Source: Edaphobacter bradus (GTDB taxonomy: Bacteria > Acidobacteriota > Terriglobia > Terriglobales > Acidobacteriaceae). Taken from it: a stretch of 64,000 nt of DNA. Shown here piece after piece: positions 8,169 through 16,674 of this stretch. The notes beneath the pieces are model-generated. The model was not told the DNA's origin. It made no database searches and was given only the letters and a program-made list of their open reading frames with translations. The DNA lies in assembly GCF_025685645.1 (NCBI RefSeq), contig NZ_JAGSYF010000008.1, positions 1 through 64,000 of the forward strand, given 5' to 3'. The translations under genes were made by a program, and so were the position numbers. Every line of letters begins with the position of its first letter. Position 1 is the first letter of the stretch.

Positions 8169-8567
8169 ATGAACCTCACCGATCCAGTAGCTGACTTTCT
8201 GACCCGGATCCGCAACTCCATCCGGGCCCGTCACCAGAAGCTTGACGTTCCTGCCTCGAAGCTCAAGAGCGAGATCGCCCGCATCCTGAAGGATGAGGGA
8301 TACATCGCCAACTTCAAGGCCGTGGAAGAGAACGGCCAGAAGGTCATCCGTGTTTATTTGAAGTACGGACCGAACAACGAGGCTGCGATCCGCGACCTGC
8401 AGCGTGTCTCCCGTCCCGGATGCCGTGTGTACGTCGGTCGTGACGAGATCCGCCGCGTGCAGGGTGGCCTGGGCATCTCGATCATGACTACCCCGAAGGG
8501 CGTTATGACCGGCCGTCAGGCGCGCCGCGAAGGCGTTGGCGGCGAGATCCTCTGCGAGGTCTGGTAG
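8169..8567 (+). CDS. rpsH: 30S ribosomal protein S8
   Basis: 132 residues. The N-terminal DPVADFLTRIRNSIRARH and the C-terminal GLGISIMTTPKGVMTGRQAR are diagnostic. S8 binds helix 21 of 16S rRNA and in E. coli represses the spc operon. The ATG is six bases after AAGGAG. The 171-base spacer upstream shows no other gene. Confidence 0.96.
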   Translation: MNLTDPVADFLTRIRNSIRARHQKLDVPASKLKSEIARILKDEGYIANFKAVEENGQKVIRVYLKYGPNNEAAIRDLQRVSRPGCRVYVGRDEIRRVQGGLGISIMTTPKGVMTGRQARREGVGGEILCEVW

Positions 8568-8702
8568 TTATTGCGGCCGGCGAGGAGACCCCTGGCCAGC
8601 CGAAGACATAAAGCACCAAACGGCGGGAGATCGCCGCGGCTGCAGTGGAACGGGCCCAGCTCAGGCTGACTCGCGACTCGCAAGCCACCAAAGGAATTCA
8701 TC

Positions 8703-9242
8703 ATGTCACGTATTGGCAAAAAGCCGATTCCCGTTCCCGCTGGCGTGAAGTACACCGTCAACGGCAACACTGTCCTCGTTGAAGGCCCGAAGGGCAAGGT
8801 CACCGCGCTGCTGCCGGAGGGCATCAAGCTCGTCCAGAAGGACGGCGCCATCGTCGCTGAGCGCGAGAACGACAAGCAGGCTGCGTTTCACGGCCTCGCC
8901 CGCGCGCTGGTCTTCAACGCGGTTCATGGCGTTACCGCTGGCTGGAGCAAGGAGCTCGACGTCGTCGGTATCGGATACCGCGTCGAGATGAAGGGCAAGG
9001 GCCTGGTGGTGTTTACGCTTGGCTACTCGCACCCGATCGAGTTCCCGCTGCCGACCGGCATTACAGTAGAGATCGACCCGAAGCAGACGCACCTTACCAT
9101 CTCCGGCGTTGACCGGCAGAAGGTCGGCCAGGTTGCCGCAGACATGCGCGCGCTACGCAAGCCCGATCCGTACAAGAACAAGGGCGTCCGCTACACCGGC
9201 GAGAAGCTGAAGAAGAAGGTCGGCAAGACGGGCGCGAAGTAA
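8703..9242 (+). CDS. rplF: 50S ribosomal protein L6
   Basis: 179 residues with two L6 folds. SRIGKKPIPVPAGVKYTV opens it and RKPDPYKNKGVRYTGE, near residue 160, is the C-terminal signature. L6 is located near the factor-binding site. An AAAGGAATTC precedes the ATG. Confidence 0.97.
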   Translation: MSRIGKKPIPVPAGVKYTVNGNTVLVEGPKGKVTALLPEGIKLVQKDGAIVAERENDKQAAFHGLARALVFNAVHGVTAGWSKELDVVGIGYRVEMKGKGLVVFTLGYSHPIEFPLPTGITVEIDPKQTHLTISGVDRQKVGQVAADMRALRKPDPYKNKGVRYTGEKLKKKVGKTGAK

Positions 9243-9360
9243 AACAGGGAATAGGGCCTGGGGATAGGGAATAGAAGGAGCAAAACTACTCCCCTCCCAG
9301 GTCCTCCACAACCGAACGTCGCCAGTACTCTGGCGCCGCCACTAGGAAGGAAAGCAAATT

Positions 9361-9726
9361 ATGATCAGTCCTCGCAAACGTAATGTCATCCGTAAGCGCG
9401 TCCACACGCGCATCCGCGAGAAGATGTCCGGCACCGCGGAGCGTCCGCGCCTGAATGTCTACCGCTCGCTGAACCACATCTACACGCAGCTTATCGACGA
9501 CCAGAACGGCGTCACGATCGTTTCGGCCTCCACGCTCACCAAGAAGGGCGAGGCGTCGAAGACCGGCGGCAACGTCGCAGCGGCGGTCGAAGTGGGCAAG
9601 CTGATCGCACAGCGCGCGCAGGAGAAGGGTATCAAGAAGGTCGTCTTCGACCGCGGCGGTTATCTCTATCACGGCCGCATCAAGGCACTGGCCGATGCCG
9701 CCCGCGAAACAGGACTGGAGTTCTAA
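9361..9726 (+). CDS. rplR: 50S ribosomal protein L18
   Basis: 121 residues. RPRLNVYRSLNHIYTQLIDD and the C-terminal VVFDRGGYLYHGRIKALADAAR identify L18, a 5S rRNA-binding protein. AGGAAAG lies before the ATG. The 118-base spacer from rplF carries two copies of AGGGAATAG (near 9245 and 9264), a small purine repeat. Confidence 0.96.
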   Translation: MISPRKRNVIRKRVHTRIREKMSGTAERPRLNVYRSLNHIYTQLIDDQNGVTIVSASTLTKKGEASKTGGNVAAAVEVGKLIAQRAQEKGIKKVVFDRGGYLYHGRIKALADAARETGLEF

Positions 9727-9778
9727 GAGTTCCCTCAAGGCTCCCTGGACGGGAAGCCAGAAAGCTGGATAAGAGACT

Positions 9779-10285
9779 ATGGCAACAAAGAAGAAGATCG
9801 ACGCGAACCGGCTCAACCTGAAGGACCAGGTGGTCTCCATTAACCGCGTCACCAAGGTCGTCAAGGGTGGCAAGAACATGTCCTTCGCTGCGCTGGTCGT
9901 CATCGGCGATCCGGCCGAGGGAATCGTGGGCTACGGTTCGGGCAAGGCCAAGGAGGTCCCGCAGGCCATCCGCAAGGGCATCGAGGCTGCGAAGAAGAAC
10001 CTCGTCAAGGTCAACCTGACCCAGACTTCGATTCCGCACCAGGTTCTCGGCCACTACGGCGCAGGCCAGGTGATGCTGAAGCCTGCTCCTGAGGGAACGG
10101 GCGTCATCGCCGGCGGCACGGTCCGCGCTGTGATGACCTCGGCGGGCGTGCAGAACGTGCTGACGAAGTCGATCGGCACCAAGAACCCGCACAACGTGAT
10201 TAAGGCCACCTTCGACGCTCTCACACAGCTTCGCAGCAAGGCCGATGTCGCCACGCTGCGTGGCAAAGCTGAAGAAGAACTGTAA
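9779..10285 (+). CDS. rpsE: 30S ribosomal protein S5
   Basis: 168 residues. The dsRNA-binding-like N-terminal part contains RVTKVVKGGKNMSFAALVVI, and GYGSGKAKEVPQAIRKGI and GVQNVLTKSIGTKNPHNVI follow. S5 contributes to mRNA entry and translational fidelity. It precedes rpmD by 15 bases. Confidence 0.97.
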   Translation: MATKKKIDANRLNLKDQVVSINRVTKVVKGGKNMSFAALVVIGDPAEGIVGYGSGKAKEVPQAIRKGIEAAKKNLVKVNLTQTSIPHQVLGHYGAGQVMLKPAPEGTGVIAGGTVRAVMTSAGVQNVLTKSIGTKNPHNVIKATFDALTQLRSKADVATLRGKAEEEL

Positions 10286-10300
10286 GAGGAGTTTTTACCC

Positions 10301-10489
10301 ATGGCCGAGTCCAAAGCCAAAATCAAGCTGCAGTACTTCCGTTCGAAGATCGCTACGCCAGAGAAGCACAAGCTCGTCATCAAGGGCCTTGGCTTCACGC
10401 GGCTGAACCAGATCGTCGAGCGCGAGGACACGCCCTCTATTCGGGGCATGGTCGCCAAGGTTCCCCATCTCGTCCGTATCGTCGAGTAG
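10301..10489 (+). CDS. rpmD: 50S ribosomal protein L30
   Basis: 62 residues, normal for L30. The core KLQYFRSKIATPEKHKLVIK and GLGFTRLNQIVEREDTPSIR followed by GMVAKVPHLVRI is typical. An AGAGGAG precedes the ATG. Confidence 0.95.
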   Translation: MAESKAKIKLQYFRSKIATPEKHKLVIKGLGFTRLNQIVEREDTPSIRGMVAKVPHLVRIVE

Positions 10490-10575
10490 GGAAGGGCACT
10501 CATCCATCGCCGGCATAGACTCCGGCGAACAAATGCGAGTCGGGAACAATCTCCCGGCGTTAGAGCGAGGAAACA

Positions 10576-11037
10576 ATGGCAATCCGTAATCTTTCCAATC
10601 TGAAGGCCCCTGCAAAGGCCAATAGCAACAAGAAGCGTATCGGCCGCGGTATGGGCTCGGGCATGGGTAAGACTTCGACCCGCGGCCACAAGGGCCAGGG
10701 TTCGCGTTCGGGCTCGAGCCTGATGCGCGGCTTTGAAGGTGGCCAGATGCCGCTGCATCGCCGTCTTCCTAAGCGCGGCTTCACCAACATCTTCCGCACC
10801 GAGTACACGGTTGTTGGCCTCGACCGCATCGCAGAGATCAACGCTGCCTCCAGCGAGACCGAGTTCACGCTTGAGAAGATCGTCGCTCTTGGCCTGCTGC
10901 GCAAGAAGAACGGTCTGATCAAGGTACTGAATAACGGCGAGATCAAGACCGCCGTCACCGTTCACGCGCACAAGTTCTCGAAGACCGCCCAGGAGGCGAT
11001 CGAAAAGGCTGGCGGCAAGGCTGTCCTGATCGGCTAA
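10576..11037 (+). CDS. rplO: 50S ribosomal protein L15
   Basis: 153 residues. It has the basic glycine-rich N-terminal extension of L15 (KKRIGRGMGSGMGKTSTRGH, then MPLHRRLPKRGF) and the C-terminal globular domain with VTVHAHKFSKTAQEAIEKAGG. It is followed by secY as in most bacteria. Confidence 0.96.
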   Translation: MAIRNLSNLKAPAKANSNKKRIGRGMGSGMGKTSTRGHKGQGSRSGSSLMRGFEGGQMPLHRRLPKRGFTNIFRTEYTVVGLDRIAEINAASSETEFTLEKIVALGLLRKKNGLIKVLNNGEIKTAVTVHAHKFSKTAQEAIEKAGGKAVLIG

Positions 11038-11129
11038 GGCGGCAGTATTAGAATTGTGGCAGCGAGGGCGAGTGACCCTCGCGTCGCAGTTTCATCCGAA
11101 CCAGCTCCACCCGAGGTTTCCCATCTCCG

Positions 11130-12542
11130 ATGTTCGAGAAAATCGCAAACATCTTTCGCATTCCTGACCTGCGCAAGCGCGTGCTGTTCACGCTTGGCAT
11201 GCTGGCCGTCTACCGTATCGGATCGAATATCCCGACCCCGGGCATCAATGGCGCGATGCTGGCGGAGTTCTTCAATCAGAACTCTGGTTCGGCCCTCGGC
11301 CTGGTTGACCTCTTCTCCGGCGGCAACCTTCGCAAACTAACGATCTTCGCACTCGGCATCATGCCGTACATCACTGCGTCGATCATCTTCCAGCTGCTAA
11401 CGGTGATCTACGAGCCGCTGGCAAAGCTGCAGAAGGAAGGCGAGCTTGGCCGCCGCAAGATTACACAGTGGACCCGCTATGTCACCGTGCTCCTGGGCAT
11501 TGTCCAGTCGTTCACGATCGCTCTGACGCTCACGAACTCGACTACAGGCGCGCCGATGGTTACGATCTCGCGTGGCGCCTTTATCCCACTGTGCGTTCTG
11601 ACGCTGACCTGCGGTACTGCCTTCATCATGTGGCTGGGTGAGCAGATCACCGAGCGCGGCGTCGGCAATGGTATGTCACTGCTGATCTTCGCCGGTATCG
11701 TCGTCGGTATTCCACGGGGCATCGCGGAGCTTTACGACAAGGTTCAGACGAATGCCTGGGGCGCGTTTACTCCGGTCGCGGTCGTCCTGCTGATTGCGGG
11801 CATGATCGCGGTGGTCGCATTTATCGTCTACGTCGAGCGCTCTGAGCGACGTATCACGGTGCAGTACGCCAAGCGCATCGTCGGACGGCGCATGATGGGA
11901 GGGCAATCCACGCACTTGCCGCTCAAGGTGAACTCCGGCGGCGTGATGCCGGTCATCTTCGCGAGCTCGATTCTTTCGGCCCCCCTTCTGTTCCAGGGCA
12001 TGAGCTTCTTCGGCAGCGCTCCTCTGCGCGATACGGCCTTCTTCGGGCCGATCATCCGCAACCTCTCGCCGGGCGAGCCGTGGTACGAACTGCTCCGCAT
12101 CATCGCGATCATCTTCTTCGCATACTTCTACATCTCGATCGTCTTCCGTCCGGACGACATCGCCGATAACATGCGGAAGTACGGCGGGTTCATTCCCGGC
12201 ATCCGTCCGGGCAAGCGCACGGCCGACTTCATCAACGACGTTCTGACTCGCATAACACTGGTTGGCGCGCTCTACCTGATCATCGTGTCGATCATCCCCG
12301 AGCTTCTCATCAGCGGAATTCACTTCAACCATATCTGGCTGATCGGCAGGATGTTTGACCAGCTTCCGAGCTGGATGACCAACGGCCTCGGCGTGAACTT
12401 CTACTTCGGCGGCACCTCGCTGCTGATCGTCGTGGGCGTCGCCATGGATACGGTGCAGCAGATCGAGTCGCAGCTCATCATGCGCCACTATGATGGCTTT
12501 ACTCCGAAGAGCGGAAGAATCCGCGGACGCAAGAGCTGGTAG
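11130..12542 (+). CDS. secY: Preprotein translocase subunit SecY
   Basis: 470 residues with about ten hydrophobic helices. It forms the SecYEG channel in the inner membrane. MFEKIANIFRIPDLRKRVLF opens it. ALGIMPYITASIIFQLL, TAFIMWLGEQITERGVGNG (TM4-5 region), GMIAVVAFIVYVERSERRI and the cytoplasmic loop GGFIPGIRPGKRTADFI are family signatures. The C terminus RHYDGFTPKSGRIRGRK fits. The stop lies 13 bases before the proposed adk start. Confidence 0.97.
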   Translation: MFEKIANIFRIPDLRKRVLFTLGMLAVYRIGSNIPTPGINGAMLAEFFNQNSGSALGLVDLFSGGNLRKLTIFALGIMPYITASIIFQLLTVIYEPLAKLQKEGELGRRKITQWTRYVTVLLGIVQSFTIALTLTNSTTGAPMVTISRGAFIPLCVLTLTCGTAFIMWLGEQITERGVGNGMSLLIFAGIVVGIPRGIAELYDKVQTNAWGAFTPVAVVLLIAGMIAVVAFIVYVERSERRITVQYAKRIVGRRMMGGQSTHLPLKVNSGGVMPVIFASSILSAPLLFQGMSFFGSAPLRDTAFFGPIIRNLSPGEPWYELLRIIAIIFFAYFYISIVFRPDDIADNMRKYGGFIPGIRPGKRTADFINDVLTRITLVGALYLIIVSIIPELLISGIHFNHIWLIGRMFDQLPSWMTNGLGVNFYFGGTSLLIVVGVAMDTVQQIESQLIMRHYDGFTPKSGRIRGRKSW

Positions 12543-12555
12543 GGAAGTGGAAGCA

Positions 12556-13281
12556 TTGACTGTCGATTTATCAACACATCAACCGGCCCCGGCAGACGTT
12601 AGCTTCTTGCCAGGGCCGGTCCTTCTTTTGGGAGCTCCCGGGGTAGGCAAGGGGACACAGGCAAAGCGGCTGATGGCCGAGTTTGGCATTCCGCAGATAT
12701 CGACCGGCGACCTGCTGCGCGAAAACATCGCCATGGGAACGGATCTTGGCAAGGCTGCTCGCGCGCTCATGGACAAGGGCCAGCTGGTCTCCGACGACCT
12801 CGTCAACCAGATGGTCGCTGACCGGCTCGCGAAGCCGGACGTGGCTCGCGGCTATATCCTCGATGGCTTTCCGCGCACGCTGATCCAGGCAGAGTGGGTG
12901 GATTCGCAGCTTGCCTCGGGGCCTGAGACGCTTCCGATCGTCGCGATCAGCATCGTCGTCGGGTACGATGAGTTGCTGCGCCGCATCACGGGCAGGCGTC
13001 TTTGCCCGGCCGGGCACATCTATAACATCTATACGAATCCTCCGGCGGTCGCGGGGGAGTGCGATGCAGACGGTCAGGCGCTGATCCAGCGCTCGGACGA
13101 CTCGGAGACGGTCTTCCACGAGCGGATGAAGACGTTTGGAGAGCTGACGGCGCCGGTCGTCGAACACTACAGCAGGCAGGGCCGGTTTGAGCAGGTCGAC
13201 GGCAGCCGGGGTGTAGAAGAGGTGACCTCCGCGATTACGGGTGCGCTGCGCCGCCTTCGCCAGGGAACGGGAAGGAGTTAG
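12556..13281 (+). CDS. adk: Adenylate kinase
   Basis: Makes ADP from ATP and AMP. The P-loop GAPGVGKGTQAKRL lies near residue 25 and DGFPRTLIQAEWVD (AMP site) is present. The open frame runs back into secY; TTG 12556 is chosen because AGGGA lies ten bases before it, but GTG 12547 is also possible. It is 241 residues, with a longer N terminus than usual. The LID has Cys, Cys and Asp of the Cys3-Asp zinc site, but the second Cys of the first CxxC is replaced (CPAGH), so zinc binding is uncertain. Confidence 0.93.
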   Translation: MTVDLSTHQPAPADVSFLPGPVLLLGAPGVGKGTQAKRLMAEFGIPQISTGDLLRENIAMGTDLGKAARALMDKGQLVSDDLVNQMVADRLAKPDVARGYILDGFPRTLIQAEWVDSQLASGPETLPIVAISIVVGYDELLRRITGRRLCPAGHIYNIYTNPPAVAGECDADGQALIQRSDDSETVFHERMKTFGELTAPVVEHYSRQGRFEQVDGSRGVEEVTSAITGALRRLRQGTGRS

Positions 13282-13284
13282 CCG

Positions 13285-14034
13285 ATGGCCATCATGATTA
13301 AGTCGCCGCAGGAGATCGAGAAGATGCGGATCTCGGGCAAAGTGCTTCGCAAGGTGCATGACGCCATCGCGCCGCATGTTGTGGCGGGCGCTTCGACGAT
13401 GGACATCGAGGAGATCGCGGCTGCGAAGATCGCCGAGTTCGGCGCAAAGGCCGCCTTTAAGGGCTACCACGGTTATCCTTCGGCTCTATGTACCTCGATC
13501 AATGAAGAGGTCGTCCACGGGATGCCAAACCAGAAGCGGGTCCTCAAGGATGGAGACATCCTCTCAATTGACTGCGGAGTGATTGTCGATGGCTTCTACT
13601 CGGACGCCGCGGTGACCTATTCAATCGGGGAGACGAAGCCCCGGATCCAGCGGCTGCTGGAGATTACGAAGGCGTCGCTCGAGGCGGCGATTCAGCAATG
13701 CCAGGTCGGCGGCCGGCTGGGCGATATCTCCGCGGCAGTGCAGGAGATGTGTGAAGCTGAAGGGTTTGGCGTGGTCCGCGACTTTGTCGGCCACGGTATT
13801 GGCCGGAGCATGCACGAGGACCCCCAGGTCCCGAACTTTGGCCCCAAGGGCAAGGGGCCGCGTCTGAAGGCCGGCATGGTGCTCGCGATTGAGCCGATGA
13901 TCAACGCCGGTGGCCCGGAGGTTCGGGTCCTGGCTGACGGCTGGACGGCGGTGACCGTCGACGGGAGCTACAGCGCCCACTTCGAGCACACGGTGGCGTT
14001 GACCAAAGATGGCCCCCAGATACTTACTCTCTAG
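13285..14034 (+). CDS. map: Methionine aminopeptidase, type I
   Basis: 249 residues. Removes the initiator Met from nascent proteins. The five metal ligands of the pita-bread fold are visible: Asp in LSIDCGVIVDGFYSDAAV (two), His in VGHGIGRSMHEDPQVPN, Glu in LAIEPMINAG and Glu in HFEHTVAL. It starts three bases after the adk stop, the usual secY-adk-map order. Confidence 0.96.
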   Translation: MAIMIKSPQEIEKMRISGKVLRKVHDAIAPHVVAGASTMDIEEIAAAKIAEFGAKAAFKGYHGYPSALCTSINEEVVHGMPNQKRVLKDGDILSIDCGVIVDGFYSDAAVTYSIGETKPRIQRLLEITKASLEAAIQQCQVGGRLGDISAAVQEMCEAEGFGVVRDFVGHGIGRSMHEDPQVPNFGPKGKGPRLKAGMVLAIEPMINAGGPEVRVLADGWTAVTVDGSYSAHFEHTVALTKDGPQILTL

Positions 14035-14180
14035 GAAAATGGGGCCAAACTAGGGTATAGTAGGAAATGCTGTGTGCGGTTCGTCCAAGCGCAGCCGGTT
14101 CCGTTTTGCCGAAGCCGGCCCTGCGGATAGAAGTTTCTGGAAATAAGGGGCATAGACCCCGGCTTTCCCAAGGAGATCGA

Positions 14181-14399
14181 TTGTCGAAGGAAGATGCAAT
14201 TGAAGTAATGGCAACCGTTGTTGAGACGTTGCCGAATGCGATGTTCAAGGTCGAGCTTGAGAACAAGCATCAGGCGCTTGCGCACGTCTCCGGACGCATG
14301 CGCAAGAACTTCATCCGCATCCTCCCCGGCGACCGTGTCGCGATTGAGCTCAGCCCGTACGATCTCAACCGCGGACGCATCGTCTACCGCTATAAGTAG
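14181..14399 (+). CDS. infA: Translation initiation factor IF-1
   Basis: 72 residues from TTG 14181, which sits five bases after AGGAG and gives SKEDAIEVMATVVETLPNAM, the normal IF-1 start. The OB-fold with RMRKNFIRILPGDRVAIELS and ending RGRIVYRYK is complete. The open frame extends further upstream, but without family similarity. A TATAGT at 14055-14060 could be the -10 box of its own promoter. Confidence 0.95.
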   Translation: MSKEDAIEVMATVVETLPNAMFKVELENKHQALAHVSGRMRKNFIRILPGDRVAIELSPYDLNRGRIVYRYK

Positions 14400-14530
14400 A
14401 CGGCGCGAAAGAAGCCTCCGGCTTGCAGCGTCTCGCTCTCGGCTGGAAATCAAGTGCAATTCAAGACCACGTTGGCCTCTGGCGTAAGTCAGTGTAAAGA
14501 GCTGGCGGCTGTTTTCAGGAGTTTTGTTTT

Positions 14531-14644
14531 ATGAAGGTTCGTGCTTCCGTAAAGAAGATTTGTGACAAGTGCAAGGTGATTCACCGCCGTGGAGTCGTTC
14601 GCGTTATCTGCGAGAACGCCAAGCACAAGCAGCGTCAAGGATAA
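14531..14644 (+). CDS. rpmJ: 50S ribosomal protein L36, zinc-binding
   Basis: 37 residues, translated directly from the sequence. It begins MKVRASVKKICDKCKVIHRR. Cys11, Cys14, Cys27 and His32 form the zinc ribbon of the C+ type of L36. It follows infA by 131 bases, the normal infA-rpmJ-rpsM order. AGGAG lies about ten bases before the ATG. Confidence 0.96.
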   Translation: MKVRASVKKICDKCKVIHRRGVVRVICENAKHKQRQG

Positions 14645-14817
14645 AGAAGGACAAGCAGAAACTCTGTTTCCGCCTGCTTCCCGATTTTCATCCCTCATTT
14701 GGCCCCGCAGGGCTAGTTAGCCGAAGTTAAGGCTTGCGTTGAACCCCGCGAATCTGCCGTAAACCAGAAACCCCGCTCCAGCGGCGAAGCTGCCGGAGCC
14801 CAGCACAAAGGAAATCC

Positions 14818-15198
14818 ATGGCACGTATTGCTGGAGTCGATGTCCCGAATAACAAACAGGCGCGCATCGCTCTCACTTACATCTACGGGATCGGCAACTC
14901 CCGCGCCGCGAAGATCCTCGAGAAGGCGGCGGTTGACCCCTTCGCGAAGGTCTCCACGCTTGACGAGGATCAGCTGAACCACATCCGTCAGGTCATCGAA
15001 GAGGAAGGCCAGATTGAAGGCGATCTCCGCAAGGATGTCTCGCTGAACATCAAGCGCCTCATCGAAATCCAGTCCTATCGTGGTCTCCGCCACCGCCGCT
15101 CGCTTCCAGTACGCGGTCAGCGCACACACACTAACGCTCGCACCCGCAAGGGCCCACGCAAGGGAACCGTTGCCGGTAAGAAGAAAGCGACGAAATAA
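14818..15198 (+). CDS. rpsM: 30S ribosomal protein S13
   Basis: 126 residues. ARIAGVDVPNNKQARIALTY and the C-terminal YRGLRHRRSLPVRGQRTHTN, with ARTRKGPRKG, are diagnostic of S13, which forms the B1 bridges from the 30S head. AAAGGAAATCC precedes the ATG. rpsK follows after three bases. Confidence 0.97.
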   Translation: MARIAGVDVPNNKQARIALTYIYGIGNSRAAKILEKAAVDPFAKVSTLDEDQLNHIRQVIEEEGQIEGDLRKDVSLNIKRLIEIQSYRGLRHRRSLPVRGQRTHTNARTRKGPRKGTVAGKKKATK

Positions 15199-15201
15199 GA
15201 C

Positions 15202-15621
15202 ATGGCGAAGACACAGACCAAGGCAGCCGCCAAGACCGGTAAGAATAAGAAGTTCAAGAAGCGGGAACGGAAGAACGTTCCGTACGGCCTCGTCTTCATT
15301 CAGGCTTCGTTCAACAACACCATCGTCACCATCACCGACCAGACGGGTAACACGCTCAGCTGGAAGAGCTCGGGGTCGCTCGGCTTCCGCGGCTCCCGCA
15401 AGGGAACCCCGTTTGCCGCGCAGCAGGCCGCCGTCAACGCTGCCAACGCTGCCCGCGACCACGGTCTTCGTTCGGTGGATGTGCGCGTCTCCGGGCCGGG
15501 TTCGGGCCGCGAGTCGGCGATCCGCGCCCTCGCGACCGCCGGAATCGAGGTTCGCTCGATCCGCGACGTCACGCCGATGCCGCACAACGGCTGCCGTCCG
15601 CCGAAGCGCAGGAGAGTGTAA
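15202..15621 (+). CDS. rpsK: 30S ribosomal protein S11
   Basis: 139 residues. After a basic N-terminal stretch, the core GLVFIQASFNNTIVTITDQ and GSRKGTPFAAQQAA, with SGPGSGRESAIRAL and VTPMPHNGCRPPKRRRV at the end, match S11 of the 30S platform. Confidence 0.97.
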   Translation: MAKTQTKAAAKTGKNKKFKKRERKNVPYGLVFIQASFNNTIVTITDQTGNTLSWKSSGSLGFRGSRKGTPFAAQQAAVNAANAARDHGLRSVDVRVSGPGSGRESAIRALATAGIEVRSIRDVTPMPHNGCRPPKRRRV

Positions 15622-15623
15622 GG

Positions 15624-15827
15624 GTGACCGGCTCCCCGCGATCTACTGCAAGTATTCTGTTATGGGTAGTGCGTGGAGCCTCACTTCTCGTAGTTGTCGT
15701 AATTGGTTACATCTCACATCGCTTTCTTGGTGTGTTGCTCAGCACATTGTTTGCCGTTGGTATAAACCAAGCCATTGCTTACCAATTTCGGCGAGGCGAA
15801 GCCAACAGTCGTAATTCCGGATCGTGA
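15624..15827 (+). CDS. Possible small membrane protein between rpsK and rpsD
   Basis: An open frame of 67 codons starts at GTG two bases after the rpsK stop, with GGAG nine bases upstream. The product would have two hydrophobic segments (residues ~10-28 and ~31-51) and a short basic tail ending RRGEANSRNSGS. Base composition is lower in GC than its ribosomal neighbours and codon use differs. I recognise no family. It may be real or a chance frame in a 262-base spacer. Confidence 0.35.
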   Translation: MTGSPRSTASILLWVVRGASLLVVVVIGYISHRFLGVLLSTLFAVGINQAIAYQFRRGEANSRNSGS

Positions 15828-15883
15828 AGAAGCGCAGCCAGCGCGTAAAGCGATCGACAACCGAAGTCAGGAGATAGAAAGTT

Positions 15884-16516
15884 ATGGCACGTTACACCGG
15901 ACCCGTCTGCCGCCTTTGCCGCCGCGACGGAACCAAGCTCTTCCTCAAGGGAGCCAAGTGCTTTTCAGAGAAGTGCCCCGTAGAGAAGCGCAACTTCCCC
16001 CCGGGCCAGCACGGCCAGTCCAAGAAGCAGAAGAAGGTCGTCGGCTACGGTCTGCAGCTGCGTGAGAAGCAGAAGGCCAAGCGCATCTACTTCACGCTCG
16101 AGACACAGTTCCGCGCCTACTATGAGAAGGCCTCGAACAAGACCGGCGTCACCGGCGAACTGCTGCTGCAGCAGCTTGAGACGCGTCTGGACAACGTGGC
16201 CTACCGCCTCGGCTTCGCGCTGAGCCGCCGTCAGGCCCGTCAGCTCGTCCGCCACGGCCACGTTCAGGTCAATGGCCGCAAGGTCAACATTCCTTCCTTC
16301 CAGTGCAAGGTGGGAGACGAGGTCGCGATCCGCGAGGGTTCGAAGTCGATCACGATCCTCGAGTCCGCGAAGGAGTTCGCCAGCGGTCAGCGCGCGGCGC
16401 AGTGGCTGGATATCAACCGCGATAATCTTTCTGGCAAGGTGCTTGCCCTGCCGAAGCGCGAGGACATCAACCTGCCGGTCAACGAGCAGCTGATCGTCGA
16501 GCTTTACAGCAAGTAA
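15884..16516 (+). CDS. rpsD: 30S ribosomal protein S4, zinc-binding form
   Basis: 210 residues. The N terminus ARYTGPVCRLCRRDGTKLFL carries Cys9 and Cys12 with Cys26 and Cys31 (KCFSEKC), the C+ zinc knuckle of S4. The S4 RNA-binding domain is in RRQARQLVRHGHVQVNGRKV, and the C terminus NEQLIVELYSK is typical. S4 nucleates assembly of the 16S 5' domain. Confidence 0.97.
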   Translation: MARYTGPVCRLCRRDGTKLFLKGAKCFSEKCPVEKRNFPPGQHGQSKKQKKVVGYGLQLREKQKAKRIYFTLETQFRAYYEKASNKTGVTGELLLQQLETRLDNVAYRLGFALSRRQARQLVRHGHVQVNGRKVNIPSFQCKVGDEVAIREGSKSITILESAKEFASGQRAAQWLDINRDNLSGKVLALPKREDINLPVNEQLIVELYSK

Positions 16517-16526
16517 TCTGAAGGCG

Positions 16527-16585
16527 GCTTCCAGCCGCTAGCTTCTAGCTTTTATAGCTAAAGGCTAACGGCTGGAAGCTGAAGC
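16527..16585. repeat. Palindromic AGCTA repeat between rpsD and rpoA
   Basis: The arms CTTCCAGCCG (from 16528) and CGGCTGGAAG (ending about 16580) are exact reverse complements, and the inner bases continue as TAGCTTCTAGCTTTTA against TAAAGGCTA. The whole forms a strong hairpin without a T-run. It shares the TAGCTTCTAGCT unit with the repeat at 5069-5165. Confidence 0.65.
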
Positions 16586-16674
16586 TTTCTTCACCACCAA
16601 CAACCGAATACGCAACCGAACCACCCGCCAGTCCGCAGAATGCCTCGCGGCTAGGACGGCAAAAGGAGAAACCG

